DNA of 64,000 nucleotides from Streptomyces sp. NBC_01283 (GCF_041435335.1 NZ_CP108430.1:8342001-8406000); one strand, 5' to 3'. Counted from the stretch's first letter, positions 1-8,612 are shown. Translations and numbers: made by a program. The notes: generated by a model from the letters alone, not told the origin.

Positions 1-1
1 T

Positions 2-106
2 GCGCGCACCGTCCCGGTGCGCGACGACCGAGAGCTGGCGATGTTCTCGGGTGGTCAGGTCGTACCGGATGCCGATGCCTGGGAGTGGCGTCTGGCTGAG
101 ACGTGA
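2..106 (+). CDS. C-terminal end of a gene that begins outside the window
   Basis: The frame is open from the window edge to a TGA at 104-106 and would encode the last 34 residues of a protein ending in WEWRLAET. Most third codon positions are G or C, as expected for a Streptomyces gene, which is the only support. The family cannot be recognised from so short a piece. From 107 to the ligase stop at 224 no gene is visible. Confidence 0.5.
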   Translation, partial: ARTVPVRDDRELAMFSGGQVVPDADAWEWRLAET

Positions 107-223
107 AGCGGACACAGCTCTTCCCCTAGTTGCTGATTGGCTGGTGGGCGTCAATACGGCGTTAAGGTCACCCTATAGGCCCGTTCTTTGCCAGAACTTG
201 GTGGTAGAGGTCCCGCTCCGGGG

Positions 224-1765
224 CTATGGCTCGCGCTCCGCCAACACCGTCTCGACGGAATCGGCTTCCGTGGGCGACTTGTCCTCCCGATAGCGGACGA
301 CCCGGGCGAAGCGGAGCGTCACGCCGGCCGGATAGCGGGTGGACTTCTGCAGCCCGTCGTAGGCGATCTCGACGACGAGTTCCGGGCGTACGGTCACGAC
401 GAAGCCGTCGTCGTCGACCGCGAGCTCCCGCAGCCGCTCTGTCTGCCAGGCGAGCATCGCGTCGGTCATGCCCTTGAAGGTCTTCCCGAGCATGGCGAAC
501 GTCCCGTCCGGCCGCCGGGCGCCCAGATGGAGGTTGGAGAGCTTGCCGGTCCGCCGGCCGTGCCCCCACTCGGCGGCGAGGACGACGAGGTCCAGGGTGT
601 GCACCGGCTTGACCTTCAGCCAGCTCGCACCGCGGCGCCCCGCGATGTACGGGGCGTCGAGGGCCTTGAGCACGACGCCCTCGTGGCCGCGGCGCAGGGT
701 GTCGGCGAAGAACTCCTCCGCGGTGGCCACCTCCGCCTCGTCGGCGGGGTCGGCGACGACGGCGCGCCGCACCCGCATCGGCTCCGGGACGAGTCGCGCC
801 AGCTGGGCGTGCCGCTCGGCGAACGGCAGATCGAGCAGATCCTGCCCTCCCGCGTACAGGGCGTCGAAGAAGACGGGGGAGACGGGGAGTTCGGCGGCGG
901 CGGTGGTGACGTCGACGCGGGATCCGACCCGCCCGGCGATCTCCTGGAAGGGCCGGGGTCTGCCGTCACCGTCGAACGCGATGACCTCACCGTCGAGAAT
1001 GAAGGAATCCCCCGCCAACTCCATTGCGGCACGGGTGAGTTCGGGCAGCCGGTCGGTGATGTCGTCGAGGGTGCGGGTGTAGACGCGCACGTCGTCCCCG
1101 GCGCGGTGCACCTGGACGCGGATGCCGTCCAGCTTCTCCTCGACGGCGCACGGCCCGCCCAGTTTGGCGACGCCTTCGGTGACGGACGTGGCGCCGTGCG
1201 CGAGCATCGGCAGCACGGGCCGCCCGACGCTGAGCCGGAACTCGTCGAGCGCACTCGGCCCCCGCGCGAGCAGGGCCTCGGCGACGGGAGTCACCGCTCC
1301 CGCCAGCATCACCGCGCGGCGCACGGCGGCCGCCGGAGCCTCGGTCGCCCGGGCGAGCCCTTCCACGGCGATGGCGTCGAGCGCACCCTGCCTGACTTCC
1401 CCGGTGAGCAGCCCGACGAGGAACCGCTGCTCCTCTTCGGTGGCCGCACCCATCAGCTCCCGCACGAGCCGCTTGCGTTCGCCCTGGGATCCCTGCCCGG
1501 AGACGGCACCGATGGCGGTCAGGGCGCTGTCCGTGTCCTGGACGGTGAGGGTGGGCTCGACGGCGGCCGGGGGCGGCTCCTTCAGCAGGCTCCACCCGAT
1601 GCCCAGCCTGCCCTGCGGCAGGCGGCCCGCGAGGTAGGGAATGACGATGGGCGCATCGGCGGGGCCGGCCGCGCGGAAGAGATCGGCGAGGAGGGCGATC
1701 TTCTGCGAGCGGGCGGAGGTGGTGGCCACGGTGGCCGAGACGTGGGCGAGGCGGGCTAGGAGCAT
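224..1765 (-). CDS. ATP-dependent DNA ligase
   Basis: The 513-residue protein seals nicks in DNA using ATP. The nucleotidyltransferase motif KLDGIR holds the adenylated lysine at about K211. Further ligase motifs follow in order: FILDGEVIAF, EGVVLKAL and WLKVKP, then a C-terminal OB-fold region. The N-terminal 200 residues match the helical DNA-binding domain of the actinobacterial and archaeal type ligases. The ATG at 1765 has an AAAGGA ribosome site 7 nt upstream. Streptomyces use an NAD-dependent ligase for replication, so this enzyme is probably an accessory repair ligase. It is divergent from the SsgA-like gene, and no Ku or polymerase partner lies nearby. Confidence 0.93.
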   Translation of the reverse strand: MLLARLAHVSATVATTSARSQKIALLADLFRAAGPADAPIVIPYLAGRLPQGRLGIGWSLLKEPPPAAVEPTLTVQDTDSALTAIGAVSGQGSQGERKRLVRELMGAATEEEQRFLVGLLTGEVRQGALDAIAVEGLARATEAPAAAVRRAVMLAGAVTPVAEALLARGPSALDEFRLSVGRPVLPMLAHGATSVTEGVAKLGGPCAVEEKLDGIRVQVHRAGDDVRVYTRTLDDITDRLPELTRAAMELAGDSFILDGEVIAFDGDGRPRPFQEIAGRVGSRVDVTTAAAELPVSPVFFDALYAGGQDLLDLPFAERHAQLARLVPEPMRVRRAVVADPADEAEVATAEEFFADTLRRGHEGVVLKALDAPYIAGRRGASWLKVKPVHTLDLVVLAAEWGHGRRTGKLSNLHLGARRPDGTFAMLGKTFKGMTDAMLAWQTERLRELAVDDDGFVVTVRPELVVEIAYDGLQKSTRYPAGVTLRFARVVRYREDKSPTEADSVETVLAEREP

Positions 1766-1810
1766 GCGTTGTCCTTTCCCCGATCGGGCCCCTTCCTGAA
1801 ACAGGCAGCC

Positions 1811-1824
1811 GTGACGTAAGTCAC
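1811..1824. promoter_or_regulatory. inverted repeat GTGAC-GTAA-GTCAC
   Basis: A perfect 5-bp inverted repeat with a 4-nt centre lies in the 167-bp divergent region between the ligase and the SsgA-like gene. It could be an operator for either gene. The half site resembles those used by developmental regulators such as BldD, but that link is only a guess. Confidence 0.25.
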
Positions 1825-1932
1825 AAGTTTCGGCTCGTGTGTCGCGTAATGAACCGCCCCTCCGCGGACTCGAACAGATACGGAAGAAGGCAGCGCGAGC
1901 AGCGTCAGCTGCGCCAGAACAGGAGTCCGATC

Positions 1933-2346
1933 ATGGCCGTCACCCTTGAGCAGCCCGCCCGCGCCTGCCTGGTCACTCCCGAAGGGCGCGAGCGTGTGCT
2001 GCCCGTGACCTTGCGCTATGCGGCGGCCGACCCGCTGGCCGTCCAGATCGTCTTCCCGCCGGAGGCCTCCCTCGACGGGGCGGAAGTCACCTGGATCTTC
2101 GGCCGTCAGCTCCTGGAGGAGGGGCTCCGCGCCCCGGCGGGCGGCGGCGACGTGCACATCTGGCCGTGCGGCCGGGCGCGCACGGTGCTCGAGTTCCACG
2201 CGCCGCGGGGGCTGGCCCTCGTGCAGTTCGACAGGGTCGCGCTGCGGCGGTTCCTGCTCCGTACGTACGCCGTGGTGGGGGCGGGGCGCGAGGCCGCGCG
2301 GCTCGATCTGGACCAGGATCTCGCCCGGCTGCTCGGCGGGGTCTGA
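1933..2346 (+). CDS. SsgA-family sporulation/cell division regulator
   Basis: The 137-residue protein has the length and layout of SsgA-like proteins, which are found only in sporulating actinomycetes and help position division septa and control spore-wall synthesis. Features seen are the conserved WIFGRQLL-type stretch, a run of basic and glycine residues, and an acidic C-terminal helix. I chose the ATG at 1933 because AGGAG lies at 1921-1925, 7 nt upstream. An upstream in-frame ATG at 1837 has no such site. Which of the SsgA-G paralogues it is cannot be told from the sequence alone. It is followed after 16 nt by the siderophore-interacting protein gene. Confidence 0.9.
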   Translation: MAVTLEQPARACLVTPEGRERVLPVTLRYAAADPLAVQIVFPPEASLDGAEVTWIFGRQLLEEGLRAPAGGGDVHIWPCGRARTVLEFHAPRGLALVQFDRVALRRFLLRTYAVVGAGREAARLDLDQDLARLLGGV

Positions 2347-2362
2347 GCGCACGGACGGCGGC

Positions 2363-3223
2363 ATGCTCGCGCTGACCGGCGTGCACCCCACGATGCGGGG
2401 GCGCCTGTGGTTCGACCGGGCGGACGGCCGGCACCATCAGCGCGCGTACACGCTGGTGGACCCCGATCCCGCCGCCGGGACGTTCAGCCTGGAGTTCGCC
2501 CTGCACGACGGCCGCGCGAGCGACTGGGCGCGCAAGGCCGGGCCGGGTGACAGGATCGAGGCCACCTTGCAGGGCACCGGCTTCGACGTGCCCGATCCGC
2601 TGCCCGCCCGGCTCCTGGTGATCGGGGACACGGCGGCGGTCCCTGCCGTCAACTCGCTCGTGACCGCCATGCCCCATGTGCCCGCGACCCTCTGGATGGG
2701 GACGCAGCACGTCTCGGACCACGACCTCGACCTGCGCCTCGACCCGGCCGTGCACGATCTGCACCGGGTGGAGCGGCGCGCAGCGGGCGGTCATCCGGTC
2801 GACGAGGTCAGGGCCGCGCTGCCCGCACTGATCGATGACCCCGCCGACACGTATGTGTGGATCACCTGCGACATGACGACGACCCGGGCCCTCACCTCGT
2901 ACGTCCGCAAGGACCTTTCGGTCCCGAGGCACCGCGTGCACGCACTCGGCTACTGGCGCCCCGAGAAGCGGTGGGCGCGAGCCGACCGCCGCCGGATCAC
3001 CACCACCGCACCCGCCACCAGAGCCGCCGAACCAGCACTGACGAGAAGGATCGCGGTCCAGTCCGAGCCGTCGCTGCCGGTCGCGTGGGCGGCGAGCTCG
3101 GCGGCGTGCGCGGGCCCCTGCGCCGTGCCCCGCTTCTCGCTCTCGGGGATCAGTGAACCCACCGGTCTGACGTGCCCCGCCGCCTTGAACCCCCAGTCGA
3201 GGAGTGACCTGGTCTCCTCGTAG
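2363..3223 (+). CDS. siderophore-interacting protein, N-terminally shortened, with 3' run-on
   Basis: Members of this family are FAD- and NAD(P)H-using reductases that release iron from imported ferric siderophores. The RAYT flavin-binding motif, the WARKAGPGD turn, the LLVIGDT nucleotide-binding segment and the terminal HALGYW motif are all present. What is missing is roughly the first 60-80 residues of the usual flavin barrel: the reading frame upstream of 2363 lies inside the SsgA-like gene and does not resemble the family. Normal family members end just after GYW, but this frame continues about 85 residues into the antisense strand of the carboxypeptidase gene. It is probably a decaying or degraded-end gene, though translation is possible. 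Confidence 0.7.
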   Translation: MLALTGVHPTMRGRLWFDRADGRHHQRAYTLVDPDPAAGTFSLEFALHDGRASDWARKAGPGDRIEATLQGTGFDVPDPLPARLLVIGDTAAVPAVNSLVTAMPHVPATLWMGTQHVSDHDLDLRLDPAVHDLHRVERRAAGGHPVDEVRAALPALIDDPADTYVWITCDMTTTRALTSYVRKDLSVPRHRVHALGYWRPEKRWARADRRRITTTAPATRAAEPALTRRIAVQSEPSLPVAWAASSAACAGPCAVPRFSLSGISEPTGLTCPAALNPQSRSDLVSS

Positions 3224-4134
3224 ACGCGGTAGCCGCCGCTCACCTGCGGGTTCATCACCGATACGACGATGGTGCGGCCGCCGCGCTGCGCCGCGCTGAT
3301 GAGCGTGTTGCCCGCGTTGCTGGTGTAGCCGTTCTTGATGCCCAGCAGGCCGGGGTAACGTGCCACGCCGTCCGCTCCGGTGAGGAGCCGGTTGGTGTTC
3401 TGGATGGGGTAGGACCAGTTGCCGTTCGGGAACTTGGCGATCGACGTCGAGCAGTAGCGGGCGAACTGCGGGTCCGCGAGCCCCGCCCGGCCGAAGACCG
3501 CCAGGTCGTACGCCGATGACACCTGCCCAGCGGCGTCGTATCCATCGGGGGAGACCACATGGGTGTCCTGGGCGCCCAAGGCGCGTGCCTTGGCACGCAT
3601 CTGACGGACGGTCTGCTGCCAGCCGCCGTTCAGGTTGGCCAGCACGTGCACGGCGTCGTTGCCGGAACTGAGGAACACGCCGCGCCACAGGTCGGCGACG
3701 GTGTAGCTGTGGCCCGCCTCGACCCCCACCAGGCTGCTGCCGTCCCCGACCTCGGCGAGCTCGCCCTGGGTGACCCGGTGCCGGGCGACCGCGTCCAGAT
3801 GGGGCAGGGCCGTCAGGGCGAAGAGCGACTTCAGGGTGGAGGCGGGCGGCAGTTGACGGTGCGCGTCATGGGCCGCGAGCACTTCGCCCGAACGGGCGTC
3901 GGCCACCACCCAGGAGAGGGCGGAGACGTCGCTCGGCACGGCAGGGGCCCCGGCGCCCGGCCGGACCTGGACGCCCGGACGGTCGAGGAGGTCCGAGGAG
4001 TACGCGGGGCCCGGCTTGGGCGGCGTGGGCTCCTCGGTGGCCGCCGCGGCGGGTGTGGGCAGGAGGACCAGAGCGGCTGCCGCGAGGGCCGCGGTGCGGA
4101 CGGATGAGGAGCGCGGAAGGTACCTGATGACCAT
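2950..4134 (-). CDS. D-alanyl-D-alanine carboxypeptidase (serine-type, membrane-anchored)
   Basis: This 394-residue peptidoglycan-trimming enzyme (peptidase S11 family) starts with an export signal ending near AAAA at residue 32. The catalytic motifs are STLK (S99-K102), SGN (157-159) and KNG (267-269). The last is KTG in most penicillin-binding proteins, and KNG is a known variant in this branch. A hydrophobic segment near residues 360-380 followed by arginines suggests a C-terminal membrane anchor facing outward. The gene is convergent with the siderophore-interacting protein gene, and the two reading frames overlap over 2950-3223. Confidence 0.92.
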   Translation of the reverse strand: MVIRYLPRSSSVRTAALAAAALVLLPTPAAAATEEPTPPKPGPAYSSDLLDRPGVQVRPGAGAPAVPSDVSALSWVVADARSGEVLAAHDAHRQLPPASTLKSLFALTALPHLDAVARHRVTQGELAEVGDGSSLVGVEAGHSYTVADLWRGVFLSSGNDAVHVLANLNGGWQQTVRQMRAKARALGAQDTHVVSPDGYDAAGQVSSAYDLAVFGRAGLADPQFARYCSTSIAKFPNGNWSYPIQNTNRLLTGADGVARYPGLLGIKNGYTSNAGNTLISAAQRGGRTIVVSVMNPQVSGGYRVYEETRSLLDWGFKAAGHVRPVGSLIPESEKRGTAQGPAHAAELAAHATGSDGSDWTAILLVSAGSAALVAGAVVVIRRRSARAHRFSGRQ

Positions 4135-4286
4135 TCAGTCACCGTACGAGCGCCGCCCGAAGCCCGCAGGTCAGCTTGGTCCGGCTGGATGTACGGGGGT
4201 GGCGGGCGGCCGGGTATGTGTGCCCTCTTCCCGAACCCGCCCACCCTTGCCCACACTGCTGTGCAAGGACGGCGGAGGGGGCTCTG

Positions 4287-4997
4287 ATGACCGCTCGGCG
4301 GGGACGGCGCACGGCGCTGCGGAAGCGGCGCGGGAGGTCCTGGAAGCGGTGGAAGCCGTGGGTGGTGTGCGGCGCCGTCCTGCTCCTGGAGCTGATCCTG
4401 ATCTGGTCGCCCCTCCGGCCCTTCGCGGCAGGGGGTTTGCTCCTCGGCATCGTCGGGGCCGTGCTGTGGTGGCTGTGGCGCACGGACCGCATGGCGCGCG
4501 ACCGCGATCGCGCGTGGCGGGAGGAGGACGCGGTGCGGGCGGGGCTCCGGTCGCTCGCGCGGGCGGACGCGATGACCGGCACCGAGTTCGAGGACCTGGT
4601 CGCCGGGCTGTGCCGCAGGGACGGCTGCGCCGACGTCCGCAGGGTCGGCGGGGCGGGGGACAACGGCGTCGACGTGACCGGGCGGCTCCCGGACGGCCGG
4701 AGCATGATCATCCAGTGCAAGCGGTACGCGCCGCACCGCGCCGTCGCGGGCTGGGACCTGCGCGATCTCCTGGGCTCCCGCGTGCACTTCGGGGCCGACC
4801 TGGCGATCTGTGTGACCACCGCGCGGTTCAGCCGCCCAGCTCAGGCCTTCGCGGAGCAGAACGGCATCGCCACCCTGCACCGCGACCACGTGGGCCTGTG
4901 GAACAGCGGGGCCGCACTCGGCTCGCTGCTCGGCGTGAGCGACGCGGGCCAGGGTGATGTCCGGCACCGGGCGCGCTGGAAGAAGACGTACGGATAG
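4287..4997 (+). CDS. membrane-anchored Mrr-type restriction endonuclease
   Basis: The 236-residue protein has a basic N-terminus, two hydrophobic segments (about 24-40 and 45-64), and a cytoplasmic Mrr-like nuclease domain from about residue 95. The PD-(D/E)XK core is visible as FEDLV, GDNGVDV (D129) and IIQCKRY (Q143, K145). Related proteins cut methylated or foreign DNA, but the membrane-linked subgroup has no clear role known to me. The ATG at 4287 follows GGAGGGG with good spacing; an ATG at 4176 in frame lacks one. No methyltransferase or specificity subunit is next to it, so it acts alone. Confidence 0.87.
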   Translation: MTARRGRRTALRKRRGRSWKRWKPWVVCGAVLLLELILIWSPLRPFAAGGLLLGIVGAVLWWLWRTDRMARDRDRAWREEDAVRAGLRSLARADAMTGTEFEDLVAGLCRRDGCADVRRVGGAGDNGVDVTGRLPDGRSMIIQCKRYAPHRAVAGWDLRDLLGSRVHFGADLAICVTTARFSRPAQAFAEQNGIATLHRDHVGLWNSGAALGSLLGVSDAGQGDVRHRARWKKTYG

Positions 4998-5132
4998 TCC
5001 GGTGCGCCGGCCTCGAAGGCCCCGGACGAAGAGACCAGCGAAGAGGCCTGCGCAGGGACGCGCGAAGAGGCTTGTCCAGCAGAGGAGTTGTGAGGTCGGT
5101 CACGAATGACCCCTCTCCCCGTTACTTTCCTC

Positions 5133-5142
5133 TAGGTACCTA
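5133..5142. promoter_or_regulatory. palindrome TAGGTACCTA before the NmrA-like gene
   Basis: A perfect 10-bp palindrome lies about 80 nt upstream of the start at 5222, next to TACTATCC. Similar GTACCTACT-rich sites precede NAD(P)-dependent oxidoreductase genes controlled by HxlR-type regulators. No HxlR gene is present here, so the regulator would have to be encoded elsewhere. Confidence 0.35.
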
Positions 5143-5221
5143 CTATCCCCGCGCCGGTAGCTTCCGTGGAGTCAGCGCACAGCGACTCAGAATGACTCAG
5201 TTCGACTCAGGGAGCGAAAAG

Positions 5222-6049
5222 ATGATCGTGGTGACCGGAGCTACGGGCAATGTCGGCAGGCCTCTCGTACGGGCCCTCGTCGCGGCAGGTGAACAGGTCA
5301 CGACCGTGTCACGCGGGACAGCGGCACCTGATGCCCCGGAGGGAGTACGACATCGGCAGGCCGATGTGGGCGACCCGGTCGGCCTCGAGCCGGCACTCGA
5401 AGGGGCCGACGCACTGTTCCTGCTGACCTCCGGCGAGCTGATGCTCGGCGGCGGAAACGTGGACGGCGCCCTCGAAGCCGCGCGGTCCTGTGGTGTCCGG
5501 CGGGTCGTCCTGCTGTCCTCGCAGGGCGTCGGATCGCTGCGGCACCCTCCGCAGTTCGAGAGCGCCGTCAAGGGGTCGGGCCTGGAGTGGACGGTGCTGC
5601 GCCCGGCAGGCTTCGGTTCCAACGCCTTCCAGTGGGCCGAATCGGTCCGGGAACGGCGGGAGGTGACCGCGCCGTTCGGGGACGTCGCGCTGCCGGTCGT
5701 CGATCCGGCCGACATCGCGGAGGTCGCGGCCACCGTGCTGCGCGCCGGCGGCCACGGCGGCGCCACGTACGAATTGACCGGGCCGGTGCCCGTCTCGCCC
5801 CGGCAGCAGGCGGCGGCGATCGGGCACGTGCTGGGCGAGCCGGTGCGTTTTGTCGAGCAGAGCCCTGCGGAGGCGCGGGCCCAGATGGTGCGGTTCATGC
5901 CCGAGCAGGTCGTGGACTCCACCCTCGCTCTCCTGGGCACGCCGTACCCCGAGGAGCAGCGGGTGAGCCCCGACGTCGAGCGCGTCCTCGGGCGTCCGCC
6001 CCGCGCGTTCGCCGAGTGGGCTGCCCGGAACACGCCCGCCTTCAAGTAG
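5222..6049 (+). CDS. NmrA/SDR-like NAD(P)-binding oxidoreductase
   Basis: The 275-residue protein opens with the dinucleotide-binding motif GATGNVG (residues 6-12) and has the layout of atypical short-chain dehydrogenases of the NmrA/QOR2 type, which reduce quinones or act as redox sensors. The usual YxxxK catalytic pair is not evident, typical for this subgroup. The ATG at 5222 is preceded by GGAG 7 nt upstream. The reading frame extends back to 5072 but has no ribosome site there. It is a single gene with its own upstream region holding a palindrome. Confidence 0.85.
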   Translation: MIVVTGATGNVGRPLVRALVAAGEQVTTVSRGTAAPDAPEGVRHRQADVGDPVGLEPALEGADALFLLTSGELMLGGGNVDGALEAARSCGVRRVVLLSSQGVGSLRHPPQFESAVKGSGLEWTVLRPAGFGSNAFQWAESVRERREVTAPFGDVALPVVDPADIAEVAATVLRAGGHGGATYELTGPVPVSPRQQAAAIGHVLGEPVRFVEQSPAEARAQMVRFMPEQVVDSTLALLGTPYPEEQRVSPDVERVLGRPPRAFAEWAARNTPAFK

Positions 6050-6092
6050 GGCTCGCGACGTCGGTGACGGCCGCGACACCGGTGACGATCGG

Positions 6093-6125
6093 GTCGCCCG
6101 TCGCCCGTCGCCCGTCGCCCGTCGC
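6093..6125. repeat. 7-bp tandem repeat GTCGCCC, four copies plus part of a fifth
   Basis: Four perfect copies of GTCGCCC run from 6093 to 6120, followed by GTCGC. They fill the gap between the convergent NmrA-like gene and the NAD(P)H oxidoreductase gene, ending one base before the latter's stop codon. Such a tract can vary in copy number by replication slippage. Confidence 0.8.
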
Positions 6126-6920
6126 TCAGTCGCGCGGCCTGACGTGGAGACCCAGGCCCGTCGTCCCGGGTGCCTCCACGTCGGGCAGCAGCCGCATCCC
6201 GTGGTCGTAGTCGCCGCCGACGAGCGAGCGGAACGGGATCGGATCGTCGGTGAAGAGACCGTCGAGGCGGCGCGCGTACTCCCGTTTGGCCGCGGCGAAC
6301 TGATCCTCCGGCAGCTCGTTCGCCGAGTACACCGCGAAGGGTTCCAGGGGCGCCATGCCGGTGAACCAGAACAGACCGTGCTGCACGGGATACAGGACGT
6401 CCGTCAGCTGCCCGTGGATGCCCCGGTCGGAGAACGACGACTCCCGGGCGCCGAGCGTCACCGACACCAGCGCACGCCGCCCCGCCAGGATGCCCTCGCT
6501 GTAGGGCGGTGGGACCTTCGGTCCGTAGCCGAAGCCGCTGGTGAAGACGCGGTCGATCCAGCCCTTCAGGATCGCGGGCGGCGAGAACCACCACAGCGGG
6601 AACTGCAGGATCACCGCGTCCGCCCAGCGCACCTTCTCCTGCTCCGCCGCGATGTCGGGCGAGAGACGGTCGGCCAGGGTGTCCCGCTCGGATGCGGCCA
6701 TCACGTGCAGACGCCGGTCCGCGGTGTGGCCGGGGAAGTCGTCGGCGTCCACCGTCGCCTTCCACTTCATCGCGTAGAGGTCGGACACCCGCACCTCGTG
6801 CCCGGCCGCGCGCAGCTCGTCGACCGCGAAGGCGGCGAGCGACGCGTTGAGCGAGCGGGGTTCCGGATGGGCGCTGACGACGAGGATCTTCTTCGGCTGC
6901 TGCGGAGCGGCTTCGTTCAT
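6126..6920 (-). CDS. NAD(P)H-dependent oxidoreductase (NQO1/MdaB-like flavoprotein)
   Basis: The 264-residue protein has a flavodoxin-like fold: ILVVSAHPEPRSLN near the start binds the flavin phosphate, and LQFPLWWFSPPAILKGWIDRV is replaced here in short form as the FPLWW and GWIDR motifs typical of NQO1 and MdaB quinone reductases. These carry out two-electron reduction of quinones in the cytoplasm. The start at 6920 has GGGAG upstream; the frame runs back to 7130, but that part overlaps the divergent XRE gene. The neighbour at 7018 is the probable regulator, a common arrangement in Streptomyces. Confidence 0.9.
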   Translation of the reverse strand: MNEAAPQQPKKILVVSAHPEPRSLNASLAAFAVDELRAAGHEVRVSDLYAMKWKATVDADDFPGHTADRRLHVMAASERDTLADRLSPDIAAEQEKVRWADAVILQFPLWWFSPPAILKGWIDRVFTSGFGYGPKVPPPYSEGILAGRRALVSVTLGARESSFSDRGIHGQLTDVLYPVQHGLFWFTGMAPLEPFAVYSANELPEDQFAAAKREYARRLDGLFTDDPIPFRSLVGGDYDHGMRLLPDVEAPGTTGLGLHVRPRD

Positions 6921-7017
6921 GACGCCACGCTCTCCCGGCGCGGGCGGCGCAGCCAGCACCCTGTTCGACCGTCGGAACGCCGATCCTGGTACTGCCAGGG
7001 CCACGCATACTTGGTCC

Positions 7018-7896
7018 ATGGACGGCGCGGACCAGATGACGAACAGTGACGGGATCGGCGACACCCGGAGGGCACTCGGCGGTTTTCTGCGCGCCCGCCG
7101 GGGGCGCGTCGCGCCGGAACACGTAGGCATCGCCGGTGGCCGTCGCCGCCGGGTGCGCGGACTGCGCCGCGAGGAGTTGGCCCAGCTCGCCGGGATCAGC
7201 GTGGACTACTACGTACGTCTCGAACAGGGCCGGGCCACCCAGCCGTCCCCCGAGGTGCTCGACGCGCTCGCCCGGGCGCTGGGCCTCGACGCGGCGGAGC
7301 GCGGGCACCTGACCACCCTTGCCGCCGCCCGGCGCGAGCCCGCGCCCACGGCCCGGGTCAGCCCCATGCTGGGGCGCATCATGGACTCCATGGCCGAGCT
7401 CCCGGCCTTCGCGACGGACCACCGCCTCGAGGTGGTCGCCTGGAACGGCCTCGGTTCCGAGCTGATCGGAGGCCTGGCCGAGCCGCGGCGCCGCGACCGG
7501 AACAACGCGCGGTTCCTCTTCCTCGACCCCGCCTCACGCGCCGTCCACCCCGAGTGGGAGGACAGGGCGGCGGAGGCCGTGGGCCAGCTGCGGGTGGCGG
7601 CGGGGCGTTACCCCGACGACACGGAGCTGACCGCGCTCATCACCGAGCTGGCCGCGGACAGCGCCGACTTCCGGCGCATCTGGGACAGCGGCGAGGTCGT
7701 GATGTGCGCGGCGGGCCGCAAGCGCCTGCGGCACCCGGCGGCCGGGCTGCTCACCCTGGACTTCGAGACCCTGCACGTGCCGGCCGCGCCCGGTGAGACG
7801 GGCCTGGTGGTGCATGTGTTCAGCGCCGAGAAGGGCAGTGCGGAGGCCGACGCGCTCGCGGCACTCGACCGGAAGCTTTCGGAGTGTTCCGCCTAG
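7018..7896 (+). CDS. XRE-family regulator with MmyB-like ligand-binding domain
   Basis: The 292-residue protein has an N-terminal helix-turn-helix (RREELAQLAGIS and YYVRLEQGR, about residues 43-65) followed by the MmyB-type PAS-like domain that binds fatty-acid-like ligands (LEVVAWN, later DFETLHVP). This family usually represses an adjacent dehydrogenase or reductase gene, and here it is divergent from the NQO1-like gene with only 97 bp between the starts. A CATACT element at 7006-7011 is so close to the ATG that the mRNA may be leaderless. An alternative ATG lies at 7036. Confidence 0.9.
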   Translation: MDGADQMTNSDGIGDTRRALGGFLRARRGRVAPEHVGIAGGRRRRVRGLRREELAQLAGISVDYYVRLEQGRATQPSPEVLDALARALGLDAAERGHLTTLAAARREPAPTARVSPMLGRIMDSMAELPAFATDHRLEVVAWNGLGSELIGGLAEPRRRDRNNARFLFLDPASRAVHPEWEDRAAEAVGQLRVAAGRYPDDTELTALITELAADSADFRRIWDSGEVVMCAAGRKRLRHPAAGLLTLDFETLHVPAAPGETGLVVHVFSAEKGSAEADALAALDRKLSECSA

Positions 7897-7914
7897 GAGT
7901 CGGCCAGGCCTAGG
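7892..7914. terminator. short hairpin with both stop codons in its arms
   Basis: CCTAGG at 7892-7897 can pair with CCTAGG at 7909-7914 over an 11-nt loop. Each arm contains the stop codon of one of the two convergent genes. The stem is only 6 bp, so it would be a weak bidirectional terminator. Confidence 0.3.
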
Positions 7915-8560
7915 ACCCGGCCAGCAGATCGTCGAGTTCGGCCGCGAAGAGCTGGGCAGGGTCGAAGCCCATTCCGCTGAAGTGGCCCGACAGTTCCAGG
8001 GACAGCACGCCGTGCATCCGGGTCCAGAAGGACACGGCCCGGTGGAGGGCCGCGGGCGGGGCGGGGTGGCCCTGCGCCCACTCCCGGTGGTCTTCCAGGT
8101 GGGCGCCGAACGGTGTCGCTGGGCTGTCCGGTACGAGCTGCGCGCAGGCGTCCAGCAGGGTGGCCATGATCTCGGACGAGATGCCGGTGATGTCCTCGGG
8201 CGCGTGATAGCCGGGGACCGGGGTGCCGTAGATGAGGAAGTACCGCTGGGGGTGTTCCAGGGCCCAGCGGCGCAGGACGTGCGCGAGGCCGGCCAGGTCG
8301 GCGCCGTCGGCCGATGCCGCCTGCACGGTGTCGGCGAGGCTTCGGTACGCGTCCCGGATCAGCTCGGTGATCAGCTCGTCGCGGCCGGCGAAGTAGCGGT
8401 AGAGCGCGGGGCCGCTCATGCCCATCTGCTTGGCGATCGCGTTGAGCGAGAGCGCGGACGCGCCCGCCGTGGCGATCTGCTCCCACGCATGTTCCTTGAC
8501 CTCGGCACGCACCTGGGTGCGATAGCGCTCGCGCGGGGTGTTCGTGTCCGTCTTCGCCAT
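7910..8560 (-). CDS. TetR-family regulator with WHG-type C-terminal domain
   Basis: The 216-residue protein has a TetR helix-turn-helix at about residues 30-60 (SLNAIAKQMGMSGPALYRYF) and a C-terminal domain containing the W-x-H/RMHGVLSLEL region of the WHG class. ATG 8560 has a GAAGG site. It is divergent from the exported SRPBCC gene, and the shared 209-bp region holds two near-identical inverted sites (8613-8627 and 8664-8678), so it probably represses both itself and its neighbour. Confidence 0.93.
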   Translation of the reverse strand: MAKTDTNTPRERYRTQVRAEVKEHAWEQIATAGASALSLNAIAKQMGMSGPALYRYFAGRDELITELIRDAYRSLADTVQAASADGADLAGLAHVLRRWALEHPQRYFLIYGTPVPGYHAPEDITGISSEIMATLLDACAQLVPDSPATPFGAHLEDHREWAQGHPAPPAALHRAVSFWTRMHGVLSLELSGHFSGMGFDPAQLFAAELDDLLAGS

Positions 8561-8612
8561 GGCCCGCCACCTTCCCCGTCCATGGGCACTCATAGGGCTA
8601 CACGCTCAAGAT

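Noticed and set aside
3..23. Hairpin CGCGCACC-GTCCC-GGTGCGCG as a terminator
   Set aside because: It lies inside the frame of the partial gene at 2-106, so it is more likely coding sequence than a terminator.
188..1759. A 523-codon plus-strand frame opposite the DNA ligase gene
   Set aside because: The ligase on the minus strand has complete catalytic motifs; this frame is its shadow.
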